Positions 6,911 to 13,969 of a stretch of 22,572 nt of DNA are shown piece by piece. The position numbers and the translations under genes are program-made. Positions within the stretch are counted from its first letter, which is position 1. Each line of letters opens with the position of its first letter. The notes beneath the pieces are model-generated. The model saw nothing but the letters and a program-made list of their open reading frames with translations. It was not told the DNA's origin and searched no databases. Source of the stretch: CAYYHA01 sp964471535 (GTDB lineage: Bacteria > Myxococcota > Myxococcia > SLRQ01); the NCBI GenBank assembly GCA_964471535.1, contig CAYYHA010000048.1:1-22572 (forward strand), read 5' to 3'.

Positions 6911-7681
6911 CTAGAGGTCGAGGACCCCGTAGCGGGTGACCGAGCTTCGCCCCACCGGCAGCGGGCGAAGGCCCAGGCGCTCGACGGCATCGCTGTCCCG
7001 ATGGACCTGCAGCACCACGCGCCGCCGCGCCACCCGTGCCGCCTCCCGAAGGGCCGCCTCGCGTACCGGGCTGGGGTCGGCGACTGCGGCGAGGATCTCG
7101 AACTCTTCGAGGCGAGCGGCCGGCGCGTCGAACATGGGCTCGAAGAAGACCAGGTCGACGCTCTTGTCGGGACAGCCGGCCAGGTAGGCCAGGTGATCTT
7201 GGGTGACGAGTGTGATGCGCCGGCGCGCCGCGTCGGCGGCGTGCGGGCTAAGGCGCGTGTGGGCGAGGCCATGGGCGACCACGGCGGCCAGGAGCGGGCT
7301 CTTCTCCACCGCGATCACGCGGCCGCCAGGACCGACGGCGTGCGCGGCGAGGAGTGCGTCGCCGCAGAGCCCCGCGGTGGCGTCGATCACCACCTCCCCC
7401 GGGCGAAGGTCACAGGCCAGGAGCATCCCATCGGGCCGGCCGGCGAGCGCGTGCCGCAGGCGCACGAGGCCCATGCCCCCGTGAAAGCGCAGGGCCACCC
7501 GCCGGCCGCGCATGTGCAGCGTGCGCTGCGTGCGCTCCACCACCAGGGCGAAGCGGGCCCCGGTGCGTGCGTAGAGACGCTCGAGGCCCACGGAGCGGCG
7601 CACGTAGGGTAGGCCGAGGCGCCCGGCGAGCTGCTCCGCTTCTACCGCCACCTGCGGGGACGGCTTCCAGCCCGTGGTCAC
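6911..7681 (-). CDS. RsmJ/YpiP-family class I SAM-dependent methyltransferase
   Basis: The family includes RsmJ, which methylates N2 of G1516 in 16S rRNA, and the uncharacterised Bacillus YpiP group. The AdoMet-binding block VVIDATAGLCGDALLAAHAV closely matches the RsmJ pattern DATAGLxxDA. VIAVEKSPLLAAVVAHGLA corresponds to motif II, and VFFEPMFDAP matches the DPMFP catalytic-loop position with Glu replacing Asp. The N terminus TTGWKPSPQVAVEAEQLAGRLGLPY resembles the YpiP-type start. That and a GGGAGAGGGG Shine-Dalgarno 6 nt upstream point to GTG at 7681 (256 residues). An in-frame ATG at 7711 and a further one at 7771 lack a ribosome binding site. Whether the target is rRNA is inferred from family only. 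Confidence 0.75.
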   Translation of the reverse strand: MTTGWKPSPQVAVEAEQLAGRLGLPYVRRSVGLERLYARTGARFALVVERTQRTLHMRGRRVALRFHGGMGLVRLRHALAGRPDGMLLACDLRPGEVVIDATAGLCGDALLAAHAVGPGGRVIAVEKSPLLAAVVAHGLAHTRLSPHAADAARRRITLVTQDHLAYLAGCPDKSVDLVFFEPMFDAPAARLEEFEILAAVADPSPVREAALREAARVARRRVVLQVHRDSDAVERLGLRPLPVGRSSVTRYGVLDL

Positions 7682-7713
7682 GAAGGTCCCCTCTCCCGTC
7701 TGTCCCGTCATGT

Positions 7714-7719
7714 CACATA
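7714..7719 (-). promoter_or_regulatory. -10-like box (TATGTG) for the RsmJ-like gene
   Basis: On the minus strand, TTCTATGTG places TATGTG at 7719-7714. Initiation about 7 nt further on would give a leader of some 25 nt containing the purine-rich Shine-Dalgarno before the GTG at 7681. This supports that start over the ATG at 7711, which would lie only 2 nt from the box. Confidence 0.3.
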
Positions 7720-7727
7720 GAATCCCG

Positions 7728-7750
7728 GAGCGCTCGGTCTCCGAGCGCTC
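7728..7750. repeat. perfect 10-bp inverted repeat in a divergent spacer
   Basis: GAGCGCTCGG at 7728-7737 and CCGAGCGCTC at 7741-7750 are exact reverse complements separated by TCT. Each arm also contains the self-complementary 8-mer GAGCGCTC, so the element reads as two copies of a small palindrome as well as one large one. It lies between the presumed promoters of the RsmJ-like gene and the 2-oxoacid dehydrogenase unit. It may be an operator for a dimeric regulator or a hairpin. Confidence 0.5.
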
Positions 7751-7780
7751 GCCCTCGGCGCGCTGCGTCAACTCCGAACG

Positions 7781-7807
7781 TTGCGAGGGCGCCAGTCCGC
7801 TGATAAT
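7781..7807 (+). promoter_or_regulatory. candidate promoter of the 2-oxoacid dehydrogenase E1 unit
   Basis: TTGCGA (7781-7786) and GATAAT (7802-7807) are separated by 15 bp, shorter than the ideal 17. GATAAT ends 12 nt before the ATG at 7820, so the leader would be only about 5-6 nt, with no Shine-Dalgarno. The perfect inverted repeat at 7728-7750 lies directly upstream, well placed for an operator. Confidence 0.4.
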
Positions 7808-7819
7808 CCCGCGCTTCCT

Positions 7820-8830
7820 ATGGGAGACACAGGATTCTTACCCATCGCCAAGAAGCGTGCGAAGCAGCTCGGGAAGGCGGATCTGTTGCAGATCCACCGG
7901 CTCATGGTGGAAGGGCGCGTGCTCGAGGAGACGATGATCGCCCTGTACCGCCGTGGCGACGGCTTCTTCTGGATCGGCGGGCCGGGGGAGGAGGCGTTCA
8001 ACGTCGCCCTCGGGCTGCAGATCAAGAAGGGCTTCGGCCCCGACTACGACTACATGCACTTCCACTACCGGCAGTCCGCGACGCTCTTGGCGCTGGGGGC
8101 GAAGAGCAAGGACGCGCTGCGGCAGATGCGCTGCACCGCCCTCGACCCCTATTCGAAGGGGCGCAACTTCTCGAACCATTACGCGATCAAGGCGTGGAAT
8201 GTCTGTCCCGTGTCGAGCACCATCGAGACGCAGTATGCGCAGGCACCGGGGACGGCCTGGGTGCAGCGCAGGCACGGCGGGGATGGGATCACCATCGTGA
8301 CAGGCGGGGACGCAGGTGCCGCCGAGGGGGACTTCGCGACCTGCCTCATCTGGTCCTCTCGTCCTGGTCAGGAGCTGCCGATCCTCATCATCGTCACCAA
8401 CAACGAGTATGGCATCTCGACCCCGCGCGAGACGCAGTGGGCCATGCGGGACATCGCGCGGCGTGCCGAGCCCTTCGGCATTCCTTGGGCGAGCATCGAT
8501 GGCAACGATGTCTTCGAGTCCTGGGAGGCCCTGCGCAAGGCGATGGCCTACGTGCGAAAGGAGCGCCGGCCCTACTGCCTGCAGGCGAACGTCTCGCGCC
8601 TGCACGGGCACAGTTCGGCGAGCGGCGCGAAGCGGGTCGATGACGAGCGTGACTGCATCGCCGAATTCGAGGAGGTGCTGGTGGCGAAGAAGGTGGCCTC
8701 CCGCAAGGCCCTTGACGCCGTTTGGGAAGAGACCCGGCAGCGGCTGACCCAGGAGGCGGACGAGGTGCGGCAGGAGCCGCTGCCGGCGCCCGAGAGCATC
8801 TACGAGGACATCTACGCGGAGGCGGGCTGA
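7820..8830 (+). CDS. 2-oxoacid dehydrogenase E1 component, alpha subunit (thiamine diphosphate enzyme)
   Basis: The 336-residue protein is the alpha subunit of a pyruvate or branched-chain 2-oxoacid dehydrogenase E1 heterotetramer, which decarboxylates the 2-oxoacid on thiamine diphosphate. After ADLLQIHRLMVEGRVLEETMIALYRRG come the conserved GGPGEEAFNVALGL block and the HFHYR active-site region. The cofactor motif is GGDAGAAEGDF... ending VTNNEYGIST. In the usual GDGxxxEG pattern the second G is A here, but the metal-binding D and the NN pair remain. ATG at 7820 is chosen because an upstream TTG at 7781 would add only non-conserved residues. The stop overlaps the beta-subunit start as TGATG. 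Pyruvate and branched-chain substrates cannot be told apart from sequence alone. Confidence 0.88.
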   Translation: MGDTGFLPIAKKRAKQLGKADLLQIHRLMVEGRVLEETMIALYRRGDGFFWIGGPGEEAFNVALGLQIKKGFGPDYDYMHFHYRQSATLLALGAKSKDALRQMRCTALDPYSKGRNFSNHYAIKAWNVCPVSSTIETQYAQAPGTAWVQRRHGGDGITIVTGGDAGAAEGDFATCLIWSSRPGQELPILIIVTNNEYGISTPRETQWAMRDIARRAEPFGIPWASIDGNDVFESWEALRKAMAYVRKERRPYCLQANVSRLHGHSSASGAKRVDDERDCIAEFEEVLVAKKVASRKALDAVWEETRQRLTQEADEVRQEPLPAPESIYEDIYAEAG

Positions 8831-9921
8831 TGGCCAACATGGCACAGGCGATCCGTATGGCGCTCCACATGGGCGAGACGCAGCTCGAGCTGAAGGACGT
8901 CTTCGGCGAGGACGTGGGGCCCCCTTTGGGCGGCGCCTTCACGGTCACCCAGGGGATCGAGTGCGCCTGGAACAGCCCCCTCGACGAGCGCGGGATCGTG
9001 GGGATGGCCATCGGGATCGGGCTGACGGGCACCCGCTGCGTGGCCGAGATCCAGTTCTGCGACTATGCGCTGAACGCGATCGATCAGCTCAGGCAAGCGG
9101 GGCTCGTGCACTGGGCGAGCGCCGGCCAGTTCAACTTGCCCATCGTGGTCATGACGCCCGTGGGGGCGGGGATCCACGGCTCCATCTACCACTCTCACTC
9201 CTTCGACACCTTCGCCACCCACATGCCCGGGTGGAAGGTGGTCTGTCCCTCCACGCCGAAGGATGCCTACGGCCTGATGATCTCGGCGATCGAGGATCCG
9301 AACCCGGTCCTCTATCTCATGCCCAAGGCGCTCCTGCGGATCCGCGGCGAGGAGCTCATCCCCGGAGAACCCGCAGATCCGAAGGAGTTGAGGGACCGGA
9401 TCGATGCGCCGCTGGGCGATCGTTCGAAGTGGAAGCCCAGGTGGCCGGACCTCGAACTCTACCGGGTTCCCATCGGCAAGGCGCGCCTCTTTCGTACCGG
9501 AACCCACGGCACGGTGGTCAGCTGGAGCCGGCACGTGCACATGGCCGTGGAGGCGGCCGATGCGCTGGCGAAGGAGGGGTACACCTTCGACGTGATCGAT
9601 CTGCGCACCCTCTTCCCCTACGACTGGGATGCCATCTGCCAGAGCGTGGAGAAGACGGGGCGGCTGCTCGTGGTGAACGAGGACACCGAGGTCACCAACT
9701 TCGGCGAGCACCTCATTCGCCGCGCCTGCGACGAGCTCTTCTACCTTCTCGAAGCGCGGCCGCGCCTGCTCGCGGGAGCGAACGTGCCGGGTATCGGCCT
9801 CTCGCCACCGCTCGAGCACGCGAGCGTCCCGCAGCCCGAAGACGTGCTCGAGGCGATGCGCGCGCTGGTGACCGAGCGTGGCTTCGACGCGGGCTTCACG
9901 CCGAAGGTCGTCGGCGGCTGA
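8830..9921 (+). CDS. 2-oxoacid dehydrogenase E1 component, beta subunit
   Basis: The 363-residue protein pairs with the alpha subunit just upstream. It has the N-terminal pyrimidine-binding domain (MAQAIRMAL, FGEDVGPPLGGAFTVTQGI, VAEIQFCDYALNAIDQL) and the C-terminal transketolase-like domain (GTVVSWSRHVHMAVEAADAL, FDVIDLRTLFPYDW, VVNEDTEVTNFGEHL). The active-site histidine region is SIYHSHSFDTFATHMPGWKVV. It is about 35 residues longer than many E1-beta subunits. The excess maps to a linker (about 175-215, EELIPGEPADPKELRDRIDAPLG and onward) between the two domains. A GGAGG Shine-Dalgarno (8818-8822) sits inside the alpha coding end, 7 nt from the ATG, which overlaps the alpha stop by 1 nt. 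No E2 or E3 gene follows, so those subunits must be encoded elsewhere. Confidence 0.9.
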   Translation: MANMAQAIRMALHMGETQLELKDVFGEDVGPPLGGAFTVTQGIECAWNSPLDERGIVGMAIGIGLTGTRCVAEIQFCDYALNAIDQLRQAGLVHWASAGQFNLPIVVMTPVGAGIHGSIYHSHSFDTFATHMPGWKVVCPSTPKDAYGLMISAIEDPNPVLYLMPKALLRIRGEELIPGEPADPKELRDRIDAPLGDRSKWKPRWPDLELYRVPIGKARLFRTGTHGTVVSWSRHVHMAVEAADALAKEGYTFDVIDLRTLFPYDWDAICQSVEKTGRLLVVNEDTEVTNFGEHLIRRACDELFYLLEARPRLLAGANVPGIGLSPPLEHASVPQPEDVLEAMRALVTERGFDAGFTPKVVGG

Positions 9922-10001
9922 CGCGCCGCCACAGCGGGGCCAGGCCGGGGGCGATGCCCGGAGCGCGGCCGGCGGGGAATGGGGCCTGGGTCGCCGTGGG
10001 T

Positions 10002-10007
10002 TAGTCT
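10002..10007 (+). promoter_or_regulatory. -10-like box (TAGTCT) for the metallophosphoesterase
   Basis: TAGTCT at 10002-10007 ends 7 nt before the GTG at 10015, the spacing expected for a leaderless transcript. No Shine-Dalgarno at a workable distance precedes that GTG. The 93-bp gap after the E1-beta gene also contains GGGCGATGCCC (9949-9959), a small hairpin too short to call a terminator. Confidence 0.35.
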
Positions 10008-10014
10008 CGAGAAG

Positions 10015-10968
10015 GTGAAGCTGCTGCATCTCTCGGACGTCCACGTCCACCACGCCGCATGGCCGCCGCCCCTCTTCAGCGGCGGATGGCGCCGGGTGCT
10101 TGCGCAGGTGGAGCTGCGGGGGCTCCGGCGTGGCTATCAGTTCCTCCGAGCCCCCGAGGTGCTCGCGCGCATCGCCGAGGAGGCCACGGCGGAAGCGGTG
10201 GATCACGTGGTCCTCTCGGGCGACCTCACCACGCTCGCGCTCGAGGAGGAGTTTCGCGCCGCGCGCCGCGCCCTCGAGCCCCTCATCGCCCAGCACCGCA
10301 TCACCCTCGTTCCCGGCAACCACGATCGCTACACCCCCGCCGCGCGCCGCCAGCGCCGCTTCGAGGCGCACTTCGGGGATCTCTTGCAGAGCGACCTGCC
10401 CGAGTACTGCGTCGACGGAGCCTTTCCTCTGGTGCACCTGGTGGGCGAGGCGCTTGCGGTCGTGGGCCTCGACTCGGCGCTGGTGCCCTCGATTCCCGGC
10501 TTCTCCTACGGGCGGGTGGGGCGGCGGCAGCGGGAGGCGCTCGCCCGGATCCTGGCCGATCCGCGGGTGCAGGGGCGCCGGATCGTCGTCACCCTCCACC
10601 ACGGCCCCTACCGCCACACCGGCCGCCGCGACCGGCCGAGCCACGGGCTCCACGATGCTCGGGCTGTCCTCGACCTCTGCGCCGCCGGCGGGGTGGACGC
10701 GCTGCTCCACGGGCACCTGCACGAGCGTTTTCGGCTGCGCTGTCCCCGCCGGGGCATCGAGGTCTTCGGAGCGGGCTCGAGCACCCAGGCCGGGCTCGAG
10801 GGCTACTGGCTCTTGGATCTCTCGGGGGAGGGGATTCGCGCCGAGGCCAGGGAGGTGCGCCTGCCGGAGCCCGCCCCGGCGGAGGCGCCGGCGGTGCTGC
10901 GGGAGCGCGGGGCGGCGTCTTCGAAGAGGCTGGCCATGCCCTCGAAGGGCACCGGGTCCTTCCGGTAG
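10015..10968 (+). CDS. calcineurin-like metallophosphoesterase
   Basis: The 317-residue cytosolic protein carries all five metallophosphoesterase motifs that bind the two-metal centre. They are SDVHVHH (D8, H10), SGDLTT, PGNHDR, LHHGPY and HGHLHE, in the order of the CpdA/Icc and 3',5'-cAMP phosphodiesterase-like families. Substrates of such enzymes range from cyclic nucleotides to phosphodiesters and phosphoproteins; the sequence does not decide. The GTG at 10015 gives the family-like start MKLLHLSDVH and follows a -10-like box by 7 nt. An ATG at 9979 is possible and would add 12 residues. The last 166 nt are antisense to the 3' end of the glutamate-synthase-like gene, and the final 50 or so residues look unconserved. 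Confidence 0.88.
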   Translation: MKLLHLSDVHVHHAAWPPPLFSGGWRRVLAQVELRGLRRGYQFLRAPEVLARIAEEATAEAVDHVVLSGDLTTLALEEEFRAARRALEPLIAQHRITLVPGNHDRYTPAARRQRRFEAHFGDLLQSDLPEYCVDGAFPLVHLVGEALAVVGLDSALVPSIPGFSYGRVGRRQREALARILADPRVQGRRIVVTLHHGPYRHTGRRDRPSHGLHDARAVLDLCAAGGVDALLHGHLHERFRLRCPRRGIEVFGAGSSTQAGLEGYWLLDLSGEGIRAEAREVRLPEPAPAEAPAVLRERGAASSKRLAMPSKGTGSFR

Positions 10969-12449
10969 CCCAGTGTCTCCACCAACGTCGAGAATTGGTT
11001 CACACCCGTGGAGAACTCCACGTCGTCGGGGCCGATCTGGCACGGGTGCTCGTAGCCGGCTGCGTGGGCCAGCGCCAAGAGCTCCTTGCGCAGGGCCCGG
11101 ATATAGCGGGCGAAGCGCTCCGCCTTTCCTTCCACGTCGAGCCCTGCCTGCAGCCAGCGGCTCTGGGTGGCCACCCCCGCGGGGCAGTGGCCGGTGTGGC
11201 ACTTCAGGGCCTGGATGCAGCCGATGGAGAGCATCGCCTCTCGCGCCACCTGGATGAGGTCGCAGCCCATGGCAAAGGCCACCATGGCCCGGTCGGGAAA
11301 GCCCAGCTTCGCGCTGCCGATCCAAACCACCCGCGAGGCCATGCCTTCGGCCTGGAAGAGGGTGTAGGCACGCTGGAAGCCGATCTTCCACGGCAGGGCG
11401 ACGTGGTCGGCGAAGGTCAGAGGGGCTGCACCGGTCCCCCCCTCGGCCCCGTCGATGCTGATGAAGTCGGGTCCCTGCCGCCGCGCCTTCATGCGCTCGG
11501 CGAGTTCCCGCCAAAACGCCGCCTCTCCCACCGCGCTCTTGATTCCCACCGGGAGGCCGGTGCAGGCGGCGATGGCTTCGACGAAGTCGATGAGCTCGTC
11601 GACTGTCGAGAACTCGGAGTGGGCGTTGGGAGAGATGCAGTCCTGGCCAGGGGGAACCCCGCGGATGGCGGCGATCTCCGGGGTGACCTTGCTCGCCGGG
11701 AGGATGCCGCCCTTACCTGGTTTGGCGCCCTGCGACAGCTTGATCTCGATGGCGCGGACCACGGGATGTTCCGCCACGCGTGCGGCGACGACATCGAGGG
11801 AGAAGCCATTCTCGTCCCGAGCGCCGAAGTACCCCGTCCCGATCTGCCACACGAGATCCCCGCCGTTTAGGTGGTATGGGGAGATGGCGCCCTCACCGGT
11901 GTTGTGGAGGCAGCCGGCCATGCGCGCGCCGATGTTGAGGGCGGTGATGGCGCGCGCGCCCAGCGAGCCGAAGCTCATCGCCGAGATGTTCACGATCGAG
12001 CGTGGGCGAAAGGCACGCTGGCGGTCATGGGTCTCCCCAAGGATCTTCAGGCAGGGGATCGCGGTGGGATCGCCCTCGGGGTGGAAGGCCTGGCTCTCGG
12101 GAAAGGGGAAGGCCGCATGCTTGATGATCGGGTAGCCGATCCCATAGAGGAGCTCGGTCGTTCCGAAGCCGAAGGTGTTGTTCTCTCCCTTGGCCGAGGC
12201 GTAGACCCAGGCGCGCTCGTCGCGGTTGAAGGGCTGTTCCTCCTTGTCGCCGGCCACCCAGTACTGCCGGAGTTCCGGACCGATGGTCTCCAGCCAGTAG
12301 CGCAGGTGTCCCACGATGGGAAAGTTGTGGAGGATGGTGTGGCGCCGCTGCAGGACGTCGTAGAGGGCGACCAGGCAGAGGACGGTGAGGGCGCCCAGGA
12401 GGGTGGAGAGGAGCCAGTGCTCGCTGCTCACTTGGAGGATCCGATCCAT
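10803..12449 (-). CDS. FMN-binding glutamate-synthase-like protein with N-terminal membrane anchor
   Basis: The 548-residue protein corresponds to the central FMN/Fe-S domain of glutamate synthase without the glutaminase domain; such stand-alone forms are annotated glutamate synthase-related and their reaction is not established. One membrane segment at about 12-34 (WLLSTLLGALTVLCLVALYDVL) precedes the barrel. NISAMSFGSLG, HNTGEGAISPYH, EIKLSQGAKPGKGG, DGAEGGTGAAP and GCIQALKCHTGHCPAGVATQ are all classic GltS blocks; the last holds the cysteines for a 3Fe-4S cluster. ATG at 12449 follows AAGGGGAACAGCGAG. The last 36 or so residues (after MASLFEDA) are Ser/Arg/Ala-rich and lie antisense to the metallophosphoesterase gene. 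The divergent spacer to the next gene (279 bp) holds no gene I can support. Confidence 0.9.
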   Translation of the reverse strand: MDRILQVSSEHWLLSTLLGALTVLCLVALYDVLQRRHTILHNFPIVGHLRYWLETIGPELRQYWVAGDKEEQPFNRDERAWVYASAKGENNTFGFGTTELLYGIGYPIIKHAAFPFPESQAFHPEGDPTAIPCLKILGETHDRQRAFRPRSIVNISAMSFGSLGARAITALNIGARMAGCLHNTGEGAISPYHLNGGDLVWQIGTGYFGARDENGFSLDVVAARVAEHPVVRAIEIKLSQGAKPGKGGILPASKVTPEIAAIRGVPPGQDCISPNAHSEFSTVDELIDFVEAIAACTGLPVGIKSAVGEAAFWRELAERMKARRQGPDFISIDGAEGGTGAAPLTFADHVALPWKIGFQRAYTLFQAEGMASRVVWIGSAKLGFPDRAMVAFAMGCDLIQVAREAMLSIGCIQALKCHTGHCPAGVATQSRWLQAGLDVEGKAERFARYIRALRKELLALAHAAGYEHPCQIGPDDVEFSTGVNQFSTLVETLGYRKDPVPFEGMASLFEDAAPRSRSTAGASAGAGSGRRTSLASARIPSPERSKSQ

Positions 12450-12728
12450 CTCGCTGTTCCCCTTCGCGCGCGTTCGCGTTGCCAGGCCGTCGTGCAGAGG
12501 GTGCGTCACCGGTGCCGTGCGCGGCTGCACCGGGCGCGGCCGCGCCCTTGGGTCTCGGCGCCGCCCGCCGCCTCCTCCTGTCGACCGTAGCGGGCAATGC
12601 GGCGCCGCTGCAATCTGGGCGCGGCGCAACCCCGTGCCGAAACGAGAACGTCGAGGGGGCCGGCCCCTTTCGGCGTTTCGCCGGGCGCAACACGGCAGGC
12701 GCCGCGGGCTGTGGCATCCTACGCAGTG

Positions 12729-13940
12729 ATGGATAGACGGCACCTCCTCCTCGGCCTGGGCCTGGTGCTCTCGGGCGGTGCCCTGCTCGCCCCGGGGTGC
12801 GGCCGGACGGATCCTTCGACGCTGGACGATGCGGCGTGCGCGGTCGGTCACCTCTACCTGGGGGAGCAGGTGGGTGCCTGGAGGCTCGCAGACGACCTCA
12901 CGATCCCCGATCTCGTACCGGGCCCGGGCGGCTCGGTGCGCACGCGGATGCTCGGGCCGGGGGAGAAGGGGTGGGTCGTTCGCCTCGACCCCACCGAGGG
13001 CGCTCTGCACGCCGAGGGGCCCGGGCTCGATCGCCTCGTCGACGGCGATGGGAGCGGCGCGCTCCTCGGCACCGCAGGGGGCGAGGTGGTCTTCCTCGAC
13101 TCGGAGGGCGGCCGGACGACCGTGGCGGCGCCCATCGCCCGGCGCCACGGCCTCACGCTCCGCAACGGACTGCTGGAACGCAATGGCATCGTCCGGGGGA
13201 AGGTGCGCGCGGTCACCGCCCACAGCGCCGCCTGGGATGCCACCGAGGCGGTGTGGTGGATCCGCGGGGAGCGGGTGGGCGCCTTCGCACCCGCACCTGC
13301 TCCCGACCCACCGACCACCCTGGCGCCGCCCCTCGTCGACGCGAGCAGCGTGTACGCGAGCTGGCTCTCACCCGCGGCCTACGCGGGGCGCTGGGTCGAG
13401 GCGGAGGGCGCCGCCTGGGCCACGGAGTTCACGGTCCGCGGGGTCGGGTGGTTCATGGACCTCGTGGGGTCCGACTTCGTGGCGGCAGGCCCGACCCGGG
13501 TGGTGTTCCGGTGCGGGCAGGGCGCGGGACCGCCCCGACAGATGGAGGTGGAGATACCGCCCCGGTGCTTCCCCAGCGATGCCTTCGTGGGCGCCGACGG
13601 AGAGCCGGCCGTGCTCATGCCCTGTGAGGACGGAAGCGTGCGCACGGTGACAGCCGCTGGGGCCGAGGCGGTGCGCGTCTACCGGCCGGGGCGCCAGATC
13701 CACGCCGCGCGCGCCATCGGGGCGGACGCCTTCGTGTGGGTGGAGACCGGGGAGGGGTGCGGAACCCGCGGGGAGCTCCTCGCCTGGGTCCGGGGACGGA
13801 TGCGTGTTCTCGACGTCCTCTTTACGGCCGATCGCTGCGAGGCTACGCCGGATCCCCTGACCCTCTTCGTCCACGCAGGACGCGTCTTCTGGTCGGACCG
13901 GCGCGGCGTCCACTGGACTCGAGAAGCCTGTTTCCGGTAG
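12729..13940 (+). CDS. putative exported lipoprotein of unknown function (403 residues)
   Basis: No known domain is recognised. The N terminus MDRRHLLLGLGLVLSGGALLAPGC is a clear signal sequence. The DRRHLLLG part resembles a twin-arginine (Tat) motif, and LAPGC is a poor but possible lipobox with lipidation at C24. The rest is Gly/Val/Asp-rich with many short predicted strands (for example GALLGTAGGEVVFLDSEGG, DAFVWVETGEG), which would fit a beta-propeller or similar all-beta fold; that is only an impression. Pairs of cysteines are spread along the chain. ATG at 12729 directly follows an in-frame GTG at 12726, and neither has a good Shine-Dalgarno. It lies 29 bp upstream of sspB on the same strand. 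Confidence 0.65.
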   Translation: MDRRHLLLGLGLVLSGGALLAPGCGRTDPSTLDDAACAVGHLYLGEQVGAWRLADDLTIPDLVPGPGGSVRTRMLGPGEKGWVVRLDPTEGALHAEGPGLDRLVDGDGSGALLGTAGGEVVFLDSEGGRTTVAAPIARRHGLTLRNGLLERNGIVRGKVRAVTAHSAAWDATEAVWWIRGERVGAFAPAPAPDPPTTLAPPLVDASSVYASWLSPAAYAGRWVEAEGAAWATEFTVRGVGWFMDLVGSDFVAAGPTRVVFRCGQGAGPPRQMEVEIPPRCFPSDAFVGADGEPAVLMPCEDGSVRTVTAAGAEAVRVYRPGRQIHAARAIGADAFVWVETGEGCGTRGELLAWVRGRMRVLDVLFTADRCEATPDPLTLFVHAGRVFWSDRRGVHWTREACFR

Positions 13941-13950
13941 CGATCCCAGG

Positions 13951-13965
13951 TGCTATACAAAGGAG
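13951..13965 (+). promoter_or_regulatory. extended -10-like box and Shine-Dalgarno before sspB
   Basis: TGCTATACA (13951-13959) is an extended -10 match. AGGAG (13961-13965) lies 4 nt before the ATG at 13970. A promoter here would start the mRNA very near the Shine-Dalgarno, so the adaptor may be transcribed both from here and by read-through from the lipoprotein gene 29 bp upstream. Confidence 0.4.
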
Positions 13966-13969
13966 CGGC

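Noticed and set aside
8812..11514. A 900-codon open frame on the minus strand across the E1-beta and metallophosphoesterase genes
   Set aside because: It is antisense to two clearly conserved proteins and has no recognisable domain. Long antisense frames are expected at this GC content.
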